From contig NZ_WMEZ01000006.1 in the NCBI RefSeq assembly GCF_009856415.1, forward strand, positions 179,853-243,852: a DNA stretch of 64,000 nucleotides, in the 5' to 3' direction. The translations under genes and the position numbers were made by a program. Below, piece after piece: positions 18,256-28,624 of the stretch. How positions within the stretch are numbered: position 1 is the stretch's first letter; every line of letters starts with the position of its first letter. The notes under the pieces are model-generated. The model saw nothing but the letters and a program-made list of their open reading frames with translations, was not told where the DNA came from and searched no databases. This DNA comes from Halobacillus litoralis. GTDB lineage: Bacteria; Bacillota; Bacilli; Bacillales; Halobacillaceae.

Positions 18256-19572
18256 ATGAAGCTTGAATTGACTCATAAGCAAACGACAGGCTTAGTAATG
18301 ACAACACAAATGCGTCAAGCGATCACGATGCTTCAATGGAGCTCTGCTGAATTATGGGAACATATCCAGCAGGAAATCCATGAGAACCCCATTTTAACGT
18401 TAGATACCCCAAGTATGATCCCTTCCAATCGTCATCATCGAGAAGCCTATCACGATCCGATCGATCAAATCGTACCCGATGAAAAAAACTGGCGTGATAG
18501 CTTAGTGGAACAAGCAGGCTGGTTGAAGGTTGATCAGTCATTAAAAGAAGCGCTCCTTTTTTTAATTGGAAATTTAGATGAACGTGGGTTTTGTACAATT
18601 TCTGAAGAGGAAGCGGCTCTGCAAACCGGCCCATCGTTGGATACGATCAAGCGAGCGAGACGTCTTTTACTACAGTTTGAACCGATGGGTGTTGGGTGCT
18701 TGGATTTTAAAGAATTTCTACTCTTACAAGTAGAAAAAAAGCATCCGGATTCTTCTGTTTTGTCTGTGTTGATAGAAAATCATTTAGAAGACCTAGCCAC
18801 TCAGAACTTCAAAAAGGTAGCTGGTGAACTGGACATAGAGGAAGCGTGTGTCGTCGACGCCTTGGAAGTCATCCAGTCTTTAGAACCGCGTCCGCTGCTT
18901 CCGGATTACGGAACGAACAATATGCCGGCGTTGCCTGAGTTGATACTGGAAAAAAAAGATGGAGGCTATGTACTCCATGACCCTTTTTCTGTCAGCGGTC
19001 AAATCCAGTGGGATGAGCAGTTGGTTCGTATGTACAAAGAGGGGAAGGAAGCCCATGAATATTTGGACGAATGCTATAAAAAAGCGCGCTGGCTTCTCCA
19101 AAGCATAGAACAAAGACAAAATACGATTCTAAAAGTGGCAGAAATGATCATCAAGCACCAGCGAGGCTTTTTGAATGGAGGTTCATTGAGGCCGCTCACT
19201 TTAAAAAAGGTGGCTAAAAAACTGGGTGTCCATGAGTCGACAATCAGCCGGACTGTTGCCAACAAAGTCTTGCAGACGCCGAAAGGATTATACGAATTGA
19301 AAAGCTTTTTTGTGACGGGTTATCAATCCGCGGATGGAGCAGAAATCTCTTCTCAGCACATTAAAGCTTTAATAGGAGAGATGATTCAAAAAGAAAATCC
19401 TCTGAAAGCTTTATCTGATCAAAAAATGGCGACAGAGTTAAAGGAAAAGCATAACGTCAAAGTGTCGCGTCGAACCGTTGCTAAATATCGAGAGTCTCTA
19501 AATCTCCCATCCTCATCCAAACGAAGAGCTTCGGCACGTGAAGGGGTTTCTCCTATTCTTCTACATTCCTAG
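18256..19572 (+). CDS. rpoN: RNA polymerase sigma-54 factor
   Basis: A 438-residue sigma-54 (B. subtilis SigL). Region I is the Gln-rich start (LTHKQTTGLVMTTQMRQAITMLQWSS). The core-binding region follows, then a helix-turn-helix (VAKKLGVHESTISRTVANK) and the C-terminal RpoN box (VSRRTVAKYRESLNLPSS). It needs AAA+ activators for open-complex formation; none is in the window. The frame opens at 18226, but the ATG at 18256 has CGAGGTGTGG before it and starts exactly at the conserved region I. Confidence 0.95.
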   Translation: MKLELTHKQTTGLVMTTQMRQAITMLQWSSAELWEHIQQEIHENPILTLDTPSMIPSNRHHREAYHDPIDQIVPDEKNWRDSLVEQAGWLKVDQSLKEALLFLIGNLDERGFCTISEEEAALQTGPSLDTIKRARRLLLQFEPMGVGCLDFKEFLLLQVEKKHPDSSVLSVLIENHLEDLATQNFKKVAGELDIEEACVVDALEVIQSLEPRPLLPDYGTNNMPALPELILEKKDGGYVLHDPFSVSGQIQWDEQLVRMYKEGKEAHEYLDECYKKARWLLQSIEQRQNTILKVAEMIIKHQRGFLNGGSLRPLTLKKVAKKLGVHESTISRTVANKVLQTPKGLYELKSFFVTGYQSADGAEISSQHIKALIGEMIQKENPLKALSDQKMATELKEKHNVKVSRRTVAKYRESLNLPSSSKRRASAREGVSPILLHS

Positions 19573-19631
19573 GTTAATTCCCTGAAAAAAAGGGGATAGT
19601 CTAGTAGAAGATGGATGAGGAGGATTCCCTG

Positions 19632-20456
19632 GTGAAAAATTTTATATCCTATGTGAAAGATGTAATTGCCGAATTTCAGAAAGATAACATCCCCCTGCTT
19701 GGCGCAGCACAGGCGTACTATTACTTATTGGCGATCGTTCCGCTTTTAATATTGGTTTTATCGATTCTCCCCTATTTAAATATAGACGCTGAAACAGCCA
19801 TTCAGGCGATGAGCAATGTGATCCCCAGCGATACAGCCCAAGTATTCAGAGAGAACATCGTCGCAGTCGTAGAGCAACCGAACGGTGGACTTCTGACTGT
19901 TGGTATTTTAGGAACCCTTTGGTCTGCTTCAAACGGTATCAATGCGTTCATTCAGTCCTCGAACTTGGCTTACAACGTGGAAGAGACAAGGTCGTTCATT
20001 AAAGTACGCCTCCTTTCCATCGTGTTGACGATCGGAATGATATTGGCGATTATCGTTGCGCTCGTCCTGCCTGTATTCGGCCAGGTCTTGATTGATATGA
20101 TTAACCTGCCGTCTCAAACAGCCATTCTATTGCAAGTACTGCGCTGGTCGTTGAGTATCGTCGTCATTGGAGCTGTTCTTATGGCCCTTTATCACTTCGC
20201 GCCAAATAAGAACATCCCCTTTAAACATATCCTTCCTGGTGCGGTGATCACGGCTGTTCTTTGGCAATTGATTTCTCTTGCGTTCTCTTTTTATGTCAGT
20301 AATTTTGGGAATTACTCCGCCACCTATGGAAGTCTTGGAGGAATTATTATTTTAATGTTATGGTTCTTCCTTACAGGGATTATCTTAATGGTGGGTGCTG
20401 AAATTAATGTCATTTATCACCGTCGTCATGGCGGGGGCAAAAAGAAAGCCGCGTAA
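19632..20456 (+). CDS. YihY/BrkB-family membrane protein
   Basis: A 274-residue polytopic membrane protein of the YihY/virulence factor BrkB family, with about six hydrophobic segments and the family motif DNIPLLGAAQAYYYLLAIVPL at the start. LWSASNGINAFIQSSNLAYNV and YHFAPNKNIPFKHILPGA are also typical. The old name ribonuclease BN is a misassignment. The frame has an ATG at 19611, but GAGGAGG at 19617-19623 points to the GTG at 19632. It stands alone between rpoN and a terminator. Function unknown. Confidence 0.88.
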   Translation: MKNFISYVKDVIAEFQKDNIPLLGAAQAYYYLLAIVPLLILVLSILPYLNIDAETAIQAMSNVIPSDTAQVFRENIVAVVEQPNGGLLTVGILGTLWSASNGINAFIQSSNLAYNVEETRSFIKVRLLSIVLTIGMILAIIVALVLPVFGQVLIDMINLPSQTAILLQVLRWSLSIVVIGAVLMALYHFAPNKNIPFKHILPGAVITAVLWQLISLAFSFYVSNFGNYSATYGSLGGIIILMLWFFLTGIILMVGAEINVIYHRRHGGGKKKAA

Positions 20457-20486
20457 CCCTTTTAACAATTCTTAGCTCTATGAAGA

Positions 20487-20526
20487 AAGGTTCCGTGCCC
20501 CAAAGGAGGGGGACGGAACCTTTTTC
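20487..20526 (+). terminator. Terminator after the YihY gene
   Basis: AGGTTCCGTCCCC-type stem: AAAGGTTCCGTGCCCC and GGGGGACGGAACCTTT pair, then TTTTCT. The same hairpin may serve the convergent P1 peptidase gene. Confidence 0.88.
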
Positions 20527-20534
20527 TATTTTAC

Positions 20535-21602
20535 TTAACCCTGTGGATTTAAAAATTTTATTGGATAGCTTTCGAGCAGTTCCGTTAATGTAGGTCTTTG
20601 TTGGTTGTCTCTCCCGTTCACTGTTGTCGCTTGGAAAAGGGACTCAAGAATGGCTTCTTCGGTAGCTTCTCCAACAGCACGGAAGGATTCGTCCATATCT
20701 TCTTCATGAATAGATGAACGAATCATCGTTTCCTCTGGTTTCTCATGAGCGATCGTTGTGGCTGTAGAAAATCCGAGAACAACATCGCCACTGCCATTTC
20801 CAATCATCGACCCGGTTCGCGATAATCCAGTCACCGTTCGCTTGCAAATCCTTTTTAATTGCCGATCTGACACTGGGAGGTCTGTGGCGACCACAATCAT
20901 GATCGACCCTTTATCTTTCTCCTCTTCTGCCTGAATACGCTCCTTCAATTTTTGTCCAACCGCTTGACCATTAATCCTAAGGTCACTCAGTTTACCGAAA
21001 TTTGTAAGGGTCAGTACACCTATCGTATACGCTCCATGTGCAAGCTTTACCTTCCGTGAAGAAGAGCCAATTCCACCTTTCAATGAATAACAAAGCATGC
21101 CCCGTCCTGCCCCGACGCACCCTTCCATGAAGTCCTCTTCGGCATCTGCAATAGCTTGTAAAACATGTTCCTTCGTCACCGCTTGTTCTCTAATATCATT
21201 GATCACCATATCGTTGCATTCACCAATGACAGGGTTGACTGTACCCGTTGTACGGCCGACCTCCGGGTTTCGATCAAGCGTGTAAGAAACGAGAGCATCA
21301 TAAGCGGCTCCCACACCGAACGTGTTGGTCAATACAATGGGGGTTTCCAGCGTTCCCAGTTCTTCAAGCTGAATCGTTCCTGCCGTCTTGCCGAACCCAT
21401 TAATGACATGCGCAGACGCCACCGTTTTATTTTGAAAAAGGTTTCCCTGATGCGGAAGAACGGCGGTCACTCCTGTCTGGACTCTATTTTTGTTTAATGT
21501 ATAATGGCCGACGGTCACTCCAGGAACGTCGGTGATTTGATTTCGAGCACCTATAGGCATGGAACCTATGATGATGCCATGCTCTCGGGTTGTTTTGTTC
21601 AT
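20535..21602 (-). CDS. P1 family (DmpA-type) self-cleaving aminopeptidase
   Basis: A 355-residue N-terminal-nucleophile peptidase of the P1/S58 family. The start NQITDVPGVTVGHYTL and the GxxNGFGKTAG block (HVINGFGKTAG) are family signatures. The expected autocleavage site lies in MIGNGSGDVVLGFSTA, where Gly-Ser would expose the catalytic serine. Members are D-aminopeptidases or beta-peptidyl peptidases; the substrate here is unknown. No signal peptide. The ATG at 21602 follows GGAGGTG. Transcribed divergently from gltB. Confidence 0.9.
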   Translation of the reverse strand: MNKTTREHGIIIGSMPIGARNQITDVPGVTVGHYTLNKNRVQTGVTAVLPHQGNLFQNKTVASAHVINGFGKTAGTIQLEELGTLETPIVLTNTFGVGAAYDALVSYTLDRNPEVGRTTGTVNPVIGECNDMVINDIREQAVTKEHVLQAIADAEEDFMEGCVGAGRGMLCYSLKGGIGSSSRKVKLAHGAYTIGVLTLTNFGKLSDLRINGQAVGQKLKERIQAEEEKDKGSIMIVVATDLPVSDRQLKRICKRTVTGLSRTGSMIGNGSGDVVLGFSTATTIAHEKPEETMIRSSIHEEDMDESFRAVGEATEEAILESLFQATTVNGRDNQQRPTLTELLESYPIKFLNPQG

Positions 21603-21768
21603 TGTTACACCTCCACCTGTCCTATTCGCAAAGGAACATGCGAATTCCTCCCTAATGTATGTTCATACAACCAAGGGATTTTATATACATCTTCCGCTAG
21701 AAAAGTAGATTTATTTTTGTATAAAACGAGTATAAGAGAAAAAAATTATTCGTTTTTATAAGTTTTTT

Positions 21769-21782
21769 TGTTTGCGCTTACA
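21769..21782 (-). promoter_or_regulatory. cre-like site between P1 peptidase and gltB
   Basis: On the minus strand TGTAAGCGCAAACA differs from the cre consensus at one position. It lies in the 365 bp divergent gap and could serve either gene. The gap also has an inverted repeat CATGAATTT/AAAATTCATG (21803-21842). Confidence 0.4.
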
Positions 21783-21847
21783 TCCTTTTAATATTCGGGT
21801 TTCTCATGAATTTGAATTGTTGCATTATCGTGAAAATTCATGGTTTG

Positions 21848-21890
21848 AACGCTTCAGGAGCGTGAATCTTCAGGTTTTTCATGCTATACT
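21848..21890 (+). promoter_or_regulatory. gltB promoter region
   Basis: TGCTATACT (21882-21890) is an extended -10 element, about 80 bases before gltB. An inverted repeat ACGCT-TCAGG-AGCGT (21848-21862) lies at the -35 position and may bind a regulator. No GltC gene is in the window. Confidence 0.5.
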
Positions 21891-21967
21891 AGTAAGAAAC
21901 TGAAAAGACAGAATTTTTTAATTTTTGCCTGTAACCTACAAGAATATGTCCGCTAGGGGGAAAAAAT

Positions 21968-24900
21968 ATGCAAAAACACGGATATCCTGTTCCGCAGGGG
22001 CTATATCATCCGGAAAATGAGCATGAAGCTTGTGGTATCGGAGTGATCGCCAACATCGATGGAACGAAGAGTCACAGTATCGTAGAGAACGCCATCACTA
22101 TTCTATGTAACCTAGAACACCGTGGTGGACAATCTGCTGATGTCAGTACAGGAGATGGGGCTGGAATACTGACGCAGATCCCTCACCATTTTTTCGAAGC
22201 GCAATGTGAGAAGGAAGATATATACTTGCCTGAAGCTGGAAAATACGGCATCGGAATGATTTTCTTTCCGGAAAATCATGAAACAAGGACCGAATGTATG
22301 CAGACATTCGAGCGTATCGTCGGAGAAGAAGGACAAGAGTTCCTAGGTTGGCGTACGGTTCCGGTGAACGATTCGTTCGTTGGGGAAGATGCGAAGAAGA
22401 CTAAACCGTTTATTCGTCAGGCTTTCGTTGCTCCATCTGGGAATGTCAAAACACAAATGGATTTGGAGCGCCGCCTGTACATCATTCGTAAGCGAGCGGA
22501 AATCGAGATCGCTGGTAAAGACGGGTACGATGACTTTTATATCAGCAGTTTGTCATCGAACACGATTGTCTATAAAGGAATGTTGATCCCTGAACAGCTG
22601 GATTCCTTTTATATCGATCTGAACCACCCGGATTTCAAAACGGCCCTCGCTTTAGTACACTCCCGCTTTAGTACGAACACCTTCCCGAGCTGGAAACGTT
22701 CGCACCCGAACCGATTCACCATTCACAATGGAGAGTTCAATACATTACGAGGCAATGTCAACTGGATGAGAGCACGCCAGGAGCTTTGCAACTCGGAATA
22801 CTTCAGTGAAGAAGATTTGCAAAAACTTCTTCCTGTCATCGATTCCAACGGTAGTGACTCTTCCATGTTTGATAATGCCTTTGAATTCTTATACTTGTCT
22901 GGTCGTTCACTCGCTCACACAGCCATGATGATGGTTCCTGAGCCGTGGTCAAATGATGAAACGATCCAGGAAGACAAGAAGAACTTCTATGAATATCATA
23001 GCTGCTTAATGGAGCCGTGGGACGGGCCGGCTGCCCTTGCTTACACAAATGGGAAGCAGATCGGTGCATGTCTCGACCGGAACGGGTTGCGCCCGGCGCG
23101 TTATTATGTGACGAAAGATGGAATGATCGTCCTTGGATCCGAAGTGGGGGCCCTTGATATTTTCGCTGACGATATTTTGTATAAAGATCGTCTTGCGCCA
23201 GGAAAGATGCTTCTCGTCGACCTTGAAGAAGGCAAGATCATTCCTGATGATGAAATTAAATTGCAAATTGCTCGTGAGCATCCGTATAAAGAATGGATCG
23301 AAGAGAACAAGTTTGATTTAGAAGACCTGCCAGAACCGATGACTGAACACCGTCCAGTGGAAAACTTGATCGACCAGCAGCTTGCTTTCGGTTATACGAC
23401 AGAAGAATTAAACAAAATCCTCATGCCGATGGTCAATGATAAAAAAGACCCTGTCGGTTCGATGGGCTATGATTCACCGCTTGCCGTGCTTTCTAAAAAA
23501 CCACAATTGCTTTATAGCTATTTCAAGCAGTTGTTCGCCCAGGTCACGAACCCGCCGATTGATGCCATTCGTGAAAAATTGATTACGATGGTGGAAACGA
23601 CGATTGGAGCAGAAGGAAACCTGGTGGATCCAAAACCAGAGAGCTGCCGTCAAATCCGATTGAAAACGCCAATTTTGACCAATCGGGAACTTGAGCAAAT
23701 TCGTCAGCAGGATGTAGAAGGGTTCACAGCACGTACGCTTTCTATCCTTTTCGATGCAAAAGAAGGCGGCTTGAAGCCTGCGCTTGATCGTTTATGTGAA
23801 GAAGCGGATGCAGCCGTAGAGGAAGGTACGACACTGCTTGTCCTATCTGATCGTGGAATTAGTGAAGAGTATGCAGCTCTTCCTTCTCTGTTAGCGGTAT
23901 CCGGCTTGCACCATCACCTGATCCGTAAAGGGACACGGACGAAAGTGAGCCTGATCATTGAATCTGGTGAGGCGCGTGAAGTGCACCATTTCGCAACACT
24001 GCTTGGTTATGGAGCGGAGGGGATCAACCCTTACCTTGCGTATGAATCGTTGAGAGATATGATGGAGCGCGATTTGCTTGAAGCAGAATCTCATGAAGCG
24101 GCTGTGCAGATGTATATCAATTCTGCAACAGACGGAATCATCAAAGTCCTTTCTAAGATGGGGATTTCAACGATCCAAAGTTACCGTGGAGCGCAGATTT
24201 TTGAAGCCGTCGGTATTCATAAAGATGTCATTGACCAGTATTTCACACGTACAGCTTCACGACTTGGAGGGATTGGTCTCGATATCATTGAAAAAGAAGT
24301 ACTCATGCGTCATGAAGTCGCGTACGGAGAAACACGCGGATCGAACCGTACACTGGAAGCGGGCGACGAATACCAGTACCGCCAGAACGGGGAAGATCAC
24401 CAGTATAATCCGCAAACGATTGCGACATTGCAGCATGCCTGCCGTGCGAATGACTATGACCTTTTCAAACAATATTCCAAGATGTTGACCGATGAAAAGA
24501 ACAACCTACAGTCTCTGCGTGGATTGCTTTCCTTCAAGGATCGCCCATCCATTCCAGTTGAGGAAGTAGAGTCTGTTGAAGATATTTGCAGACGTTTCAA
24601 AACGGGAGCCATGTCTTTCGGGTCCATCAGTGAAGAGGCTCACGAAGCCTTAGCTATTGCAATGAACCGTATCGGAGGAAGAAGTAACTCCGGTGAAGGT
24701 GGGGAAGATCCGAAACGATTCACCCCTGAAGAAAACGGTGACTTGAAACGTAGTGCGATCAAACAGGTAGCATCCGGACGATTCGGCGTTAACAGCCATT
24801 ACCTAGTGAATGCGGATGAAATCCAAATCAAGGTCGCTCAGGGAGCGAAGCCGGGTGAAGGTGGTCACCTTCCAGGCAAAAAAGTATATCCGTGGGTAGC

Positions 24901-26548
24901 GGAAGTCCGTGGTTCCACACCTGGTGTTGAATTGATTTCACCTCCACCACACCACGACATCTATTCCATTGAAGATTTGGCTGAGCTCATTTATAACTTG
25001 AAAAATGCCAATCCGAAAGCTCGTGTCAGCGTGAAGCTCGTTTCCGCTGTCGGTGTTGGAACGATTGCTGCAGGGGTAGCGAAGGGACGTGCCGATCTCG
25101 TACTGATCAGTGGATACGATGGAGGAACGGGTGCGGCACCGAGAACAAGTATTAAGCATACCGGTCTGCCGTGGGAAATCGGTCTTGCTGAAACGCACCA
25201 GACGCTGGTCCTTGACCGTCTGCGTGATCGAATTGTTGTTGAAACAGACGGGAAAATGATGACAGGCCGTGACGTTGTGGTCGCCTCCTTATTAGGAGCA
25301 GAAGAATATGGATTCTCAACCGCACCGCTCGTCGTCCTTGGTTGTGTCATGATGCGTGTCTGCCACTTGAACACATGTCCGGTCGGAGTAGCGACACAGG
25401 ACCCTGAACTTCGTAAGAAATTCACAGGGGAAGCCGATCACCTCGAGAACTTCATGCGTTTCATCGCACAAGAAGCGCGTGAACTCATGGCAGAGCTTGG
25501 ATTCCGTACAATCAACGAAATGATCGGTCGTACGGATGTCTTGCAGACGAATGAAGCGGTCGATCACTGGAAAGCCAAAGGTGTAGATTTGTCTGCCTTG
25601 CTTTACCAGCCTGACGTTCCTGCTGACTATGGTCGTTTTGCAGTCAGAAAACAGGATCATGGCCTTGAGAAGACGTTGGATATGGAAGAATTGATCCCAC
25701 TTTGCAAGAAAGCTATTGAAAGCGGTGAGCCGGTGGAAGGCACAGGATCAATCCGTAACATCCACCGTGTTACAGGTACAATCCTTGGTAGTGAAATCAC
25801 ACGTCGTTATGGAGCGGAAGGACTTCCGGAAGATACGATCAAGTTGACCTTCAAAGGTTCTGCTGGTCAAAGTTTCGGTGCCTTCATTCCTAAAGGGGTC
25901 TCTCTACGCCTTATCGGTGATTCCAATGATTACGTAGGGAAAGGACTATCCGGTGGTAAAATCATCGTCCACCCATCACCGAGATCGTCGTTCGTACCGG
26001 AAGAAAACACGATTATAGGAAACGTATCCTTCTACGGTGCTTCAGCTGGAGAGGCTTATATTAATGGCCTGGCAGGGGAACGCTTCTGTGTCCGAAATAG
26101 TGGAGCAGATGTCGTTGTTGAAGGTGTCGGAGACCATGGATGCGAATATATGACAGGCGGGAAAGTCGTCGTCCTTGGGGGCACAGGGCGTAACTTCGCG
26201 GCAGGAATGTCCGGAGGCGTCGCTTACGTGCTGGATGAGTCTGAACTTCCTTTTGATACAAAATGCAATAAAGAGCTCGTTCATCTGCAGCAGTTGTCAG
26301 ATGCGAAGGAAATCCAAGAACTCTATGACATGATTGAAAAACATGTTTCCTATACAAACAGTCCACGTGGTCAACGGATTCTTGCGAATTGGAGCGACTA
26401 CGTATCCAAATTCGTCAAAGTCATTCCTAGAGATTACTTGGCGATGCAAGAACGGATCAAGAACTTGAGAGACAGTGGTCTGGAGAAGTTTGATGCTGAA
26501 ATGACCGCTTTTGAAGAACGCAACAAACCGGTAGCGACAGTCAAATAA
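21968..26548 (+). CDS. gltB: Glutamate synthase (NADPH), large subunit
   Basis: A 1526-residue protein (called gltA in B. subtilis). Its N-terminal glutaminase domain should be exposed at C22 ([10 protein letters not shown]) after removal of a 21-residue propeptide. The central and FMN-binding synthase domains follow, with the 3Fe-4S cysteines visible as C-x5-C-x4-C ([15 protein letters not shown]) and the [20 protein letters not shown] block. The C-terminal GXGXG beta-helix repeats ([14 protein letters not shown]) complete it. It converts 2-oxoglutarate and glutamine to two glutamates together with GltD, the next gene. Confidence 0.98.
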   Translation: MQKHGYPVPQGLYHPENEHEACGIGVIANIDGTKSHSIVENAITILCNLEHRGGQSADVSTGDGAGILTQIPHHFFEAQCEKEDIYLPEAGKYGIGMIFFPENHETRTECMQTFERIVGEEGQEFLGWRTVPVNDSFVGEDAKKTKPFIRQAFVAPSGNVKTQMDLERRLYIIRKRAEIEIAGKDGYDDFYISSLSSNTIVYKGMLIPEQLDSFYIDLNHPDFKTALALVHSRFSTNTFPSWKRSHPNRFTIHNGEFNTLRGNVNWMRARQELCNSEYFSEEDLQKLLPVIDSNGSDSSMFDNAFEFLYLSGRSLAHTAMMMVPEPWSNDETIQEDKKNFYEYHSCLMEPWDGPAALAYTNGKQIGACLDRNGLRPARYYVTKDGMIVLGSEVGALDIFADDILYKDRLAPGKMLLVDLEEGKIIPDDEIKLQIAREHPYKEWIEENKFDLEDLPEPMTEHRPVENLIDQQLAFGYTTEELNKILMPMVNDKKDPVGSMGYDSPLAVLSKKPQLLYSYFKQLFAQVTNPPIDAIREKLITMVETTIGAEGNLVDPKPESCRQIRLKTPILTNRELEQIRQQDVEGFTARTLSILFDAKEGGLKPALDRLCEEADAAVEEGTTLLVLSDRGISEEYAALPSLLAVSGLHHHLIRKGTRTKVSLIIESGEAREVHHFATLLGYGAEGINPYLAYESLRDMMERDLLEAESHEAAVQMYINSATDGIIKVLSKMGISTIQSYRGAQIFEAVGIHKDVIDQYFTRTASRLGGIGLDIIEKEVLMRHEVAYGETRGSNRTLEAGDEYQYRQNGEDHQYNPQTIATLQHACRANDYDLFKQYSKMLTDEKNNLQSLRGLLSFKDRPSIPVEEVESVEDICRRFKTGAMSFGSISEEAHEALAIAMNRIGGRSNSGEGGEDPKRFTPEENGDLKRSAIKQVASGRFGVNSHYLVNADEIQIKVAQGAKPGEGGHLPGKKVYPWVAEVRGSTPGVELISPPPHHDIYSIEDLAELIYNLKNANPKARVSVKLVSAVGVGTIAAGVAKGRADLVLISGYDGGTGAAPRTSIKHTGLPWEIGLAETHQTLVLDRLRDRIVVETDGKMMTGRDVVVASLLGAEEYGFSTAPLVVLGCVMMRVCHLNTCPVGVATQDPELRKKFTGEADHLENFMRFIAQEARELMAELGFRTINEMIGRTDVLQTNEAVDHWKAKGVDLSALLYQPDVPADYGRFAVRKQDHGLEKTLDMEELIPLCKKAIESGEPVEGTGSIRNIHRVTGTILGSEITRRYGAEGLPEDTIKLTFKGSAGQSFGAFIPKGVSLRLIGDSNDYVGKGLSGGKIIVHPSPRSSFVPEENTIIGNVSFYGASAGEAYINGLAGERFCVRNSGADVVVEGVGDHGCEYMTGGKVVVLGGTGRNFAAGMSGGVAYVLDESELPFDTKCNKELVHLQQLSDAKEIQELYDMIEKHVSYTNSPRGQRILANWSDYVSKFVKVIPRDYLAMQERIKNLRDSGLEKFDAEMTAFEERNKPVATVK

Positions 26549-26568
26549 TGGAGAAGGGGGAGGATCTG

Positions 26569-28056
26569 ATGGGTAAGTCTACTGGATTTATGGAATACAC
26601 ACGCCAATCCACACCAGAGCGCGATCCTGAAACAAGAATAAAAGATTGGGAAGATTATAAGCTTCCCCTGTCAGATGAAGAAGCACAAAAGCAAGGGGCA
26701 CGCTGCATGGACTGCGGCGTTCCCACCTGCCATTCCGGAATGGAGATCAACGGCATCACGAGCGGGTGCCCTGTTTATCACCTTATCCCAGAATGGAACG
26801 ATCTTGTGTATCAGGGGAAATGGAAGGAAGCCCTTGCTAAAGAACACGAAATGAACAACTTCCCGGAGTTCACAGGTTTCGCTTGTCCAGCTCCGTGTGA
26901 AGGGGCTTGTGTTCTTGGAATCAACGAACCACCGGTAGCCATTCGCAGTGTGGAAAGGTCCATTATTGAAAAAGGATTCGAAGAAGGGTGGGTCACGCCA
27001 GAGCCTCCTGCTTACCGCACAGGTAAAAAAGTAGCAGTCGTCGGTTCCGGCCCTGCTGGTCTGGCAGCCGCCGCACAGCTGAACAAAGCAGGCCACTGGG
27101 TCACGGTTTATGAGCGTAACGATCGTGTTGGTGGATTGCTCACTTATGGAATTCCTGAAATGAAGCTGCCTTATTCCGTGGTCGAACGTCGCGTGAACAT
27201 TCTAAAAGAAGAAGGCATCCAGTTCATGACGAACACAGAAGTTGGTCGTGACTATCCCGTTTCTCGTCTCAATGAAGAGTATGACACGGTCATTCTTTGT
27301 GGCGGAGCGACAACGCCAAGGAACCTGGAAGTAGATGGACGCAACTTGAAAGGCATCCACTATGCGATGGACTTTCTACACTCCAACACAAAGAGTCTTC
27401 TCGATTCCGATCATGAAGACGGAAACTACATCAGTGCGAAAGACAAAAATGTGATTGTCATCGGTGGCGGGGACACAGGAACCGACTGTATGGCGACATC
27501 CATGCGTCACGGCTGTAAGAGCCTGACTCAATTTGATATTTATGATAAAAAAGGTTCTACACGTGACAATGAAGTCAACCCATGGCCACAATACCCGGTC
27601 ATTCACCGCGTAGAGTATGGTCAAAAGGAAGCAGAAGCGAAATTCAATAAAGACCCTCGTGCCTATGCGGTCATGACGAAGAAATTCGTCGGTGATGAGA
27701 ACAATCGTATCAAAGAAGTTCACACGATTGATGTTGCTCTTTCTTACGATGAAAATGGAAACAAAGTCCGTACGGAAATTCCAGGCACTGAAAAAGTATG
27801 GGAAGCAGACCTTGTGTTGCTTGCCATCGGTTTCAGCGGCCCGGAACAAGACCTTATTGAAAAGCTTGATATTGAAACGACCGTACGTTCAAACGTCGCT
27901 GCCCAGTACGGGAAGTACACGACGAACGTCGAAGGCGTATTCGCTGCCGGAGACATGCGTCGCGGGCAAAGTTTGATTGTTTGGGCCATCAACGAAGGCC
28001 GTGAAGTCGCACGCGAATGCGATCGATACATGATGGGCGCATCTCAGCTTCCATAA
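26569..28056 (+). CDS. gltD: Glutamate synthase (NADPH), small subunit
   Basis: A 495-residue flavoprotein passing electrons from NADPH to GltB. An N-terminal 4Fe-4S domain has CMDCGVPTCH and then two more cysteine groups (GCPVYHLIPEW, CPAPCEGAC). The FAD site is VAVVGSGPAGLAAAAQL and the NADPH site VIVIGGGDTGTDC, with the closing VFAAGDMRRGQSLIVWAI. An ATG at 26548 overlaps gltB's stop, but GGGGGAGG at 26556-26563 points to the ATG at 26569. Confidence 0.97.
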   Translation: MGKSTGFMEYTRQSTPERDPETRIKDWEDYKLPLSDEEAQKQGARCMDCGVPTCHSGMEINGITSGCPVYHLIPEWNDLVYQGKWKEALAKEHEMNNFPEFTGFACPAPCEGACVLGINEPPVAIRSVERSIIEKGFEEGWVTPEPPAYRTGKKVAVVGSGPAGLAAAAQLNKAGHWVTVYERNDRVGGLLTYGIPEMKLPYSVVERRVNILKEEGIQFMTNTEVGRDYPVSRLNEEYDTVILCGGATTPRNLEVDGRNLKGIHYAMDFLHSNTKSLLDSDHEDGNYISAKDKNVIVIGGGDTGTDCMATSMRHGCKSLTQFDIYDKKGSTRDNEVNPWPQYPVIHRVEYGQKEAEAKFNKDPRAYAVMTKKFVGDENNRIKEVHTIDVALSYDENGNKVRTEIPGTEKVWEADLVLLAIGFSGPEQDLIEKLDIETTVRSNVAAQYGKYTTNVEGVFAAGDMRRGQSLIVWAINEGREVARECDRYMMGASQLP

Positions 28057-28073
28057 ATAAGCGTAACCCTTTT

Positions 28074-28104
28074 AGCCACCTCTGAAACAGAGGTGGCCTT
28101 TTGT
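28074..28104 (+). terminator. Terminator of gltB-gltD
   Basis: GCCACCTCT pairs with AGAGGTGGC over a GAAAC-type loop and is followed by CTTTTGTATTT. Confidence 0.88.
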
Positions 28105-28240
28105 ATTTAGCACCTTAAATATAACTACTGATCAATTAGTGGAAAGCGCTCTATATCAAGCACTCACAACTGGTATTCCTGAGATTTGATGTTTAAATTC
28201 CTGCACCTCCCTTAAGCTGAAAAGCTGCTTATTCAGGAAG

Positions 28241-28439
28241 GGGATTCGAGAATCTCATATGTTAAAGGGCGGAGGGGAATGAGGAGACTCCTGCGGGAAA
28301 AAAGTGCATGGTGAGACCCCACAGGACGCACTCCGAGGAGGCTCACCGCGCTCCCGCGGAAAGCGAGTCATTCCCCGCAGCCCCATGCACTCAACAAAAA
28401 TATCGAAACCGAGTCTTCAAGAAAAGGGAGCATTTACGA
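28241..28439. repeat. Dispersed intergenic repeat, copy D
   Basis: GGGATTCGAGAATCTCATAT starts it and TATCGAAACCGAGTCTTCAA ends it. Inside are GGGCGGAGGGGAATGAGGAG, GACTCCTGCGGGAAAA, GTGAGACCCC, GAGGAGGCTCACCG and GCGGAAAGCGAGTCATTCCC. It resembles copy G (58331-58532) most closely. A short extra similarity to the region just left of copy B (CTCTATATCAAGC at 28151 and 2609) hints that the full unit is longer. Confidence 0.85.
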
Positions 28440-28535
28440 AATTATCACTATAAAGACTTATGTTTAAGAATTAGAGCTTCTTCGCTGTTTACGAACACCT
28501 TCCGACAAACTACTTTTTCAGAAAAGTAATTGTGT

Positions 28536-28561
28536 GTTTATTCTGTCGAATCGGCGGGTAC
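28536..28561 (+). promoter_or_regulatory. katE: Sigma-B-type promoter of katE
   Basis: GTTTAT, a 14-base spacer and GGGTAC match the sigma-B boxes GTTTAA and GGGTAT with one mismatch each. katE is a classical sigma-B gene in B. subtilis. Confidence 0.7.
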
Positions 28562-28624
28562 GTAGATTGTAATGTTTATTTATTACTTACCATTCTAAGG
28601 AGTGGTTTCTTAAGGAGGAGCTCA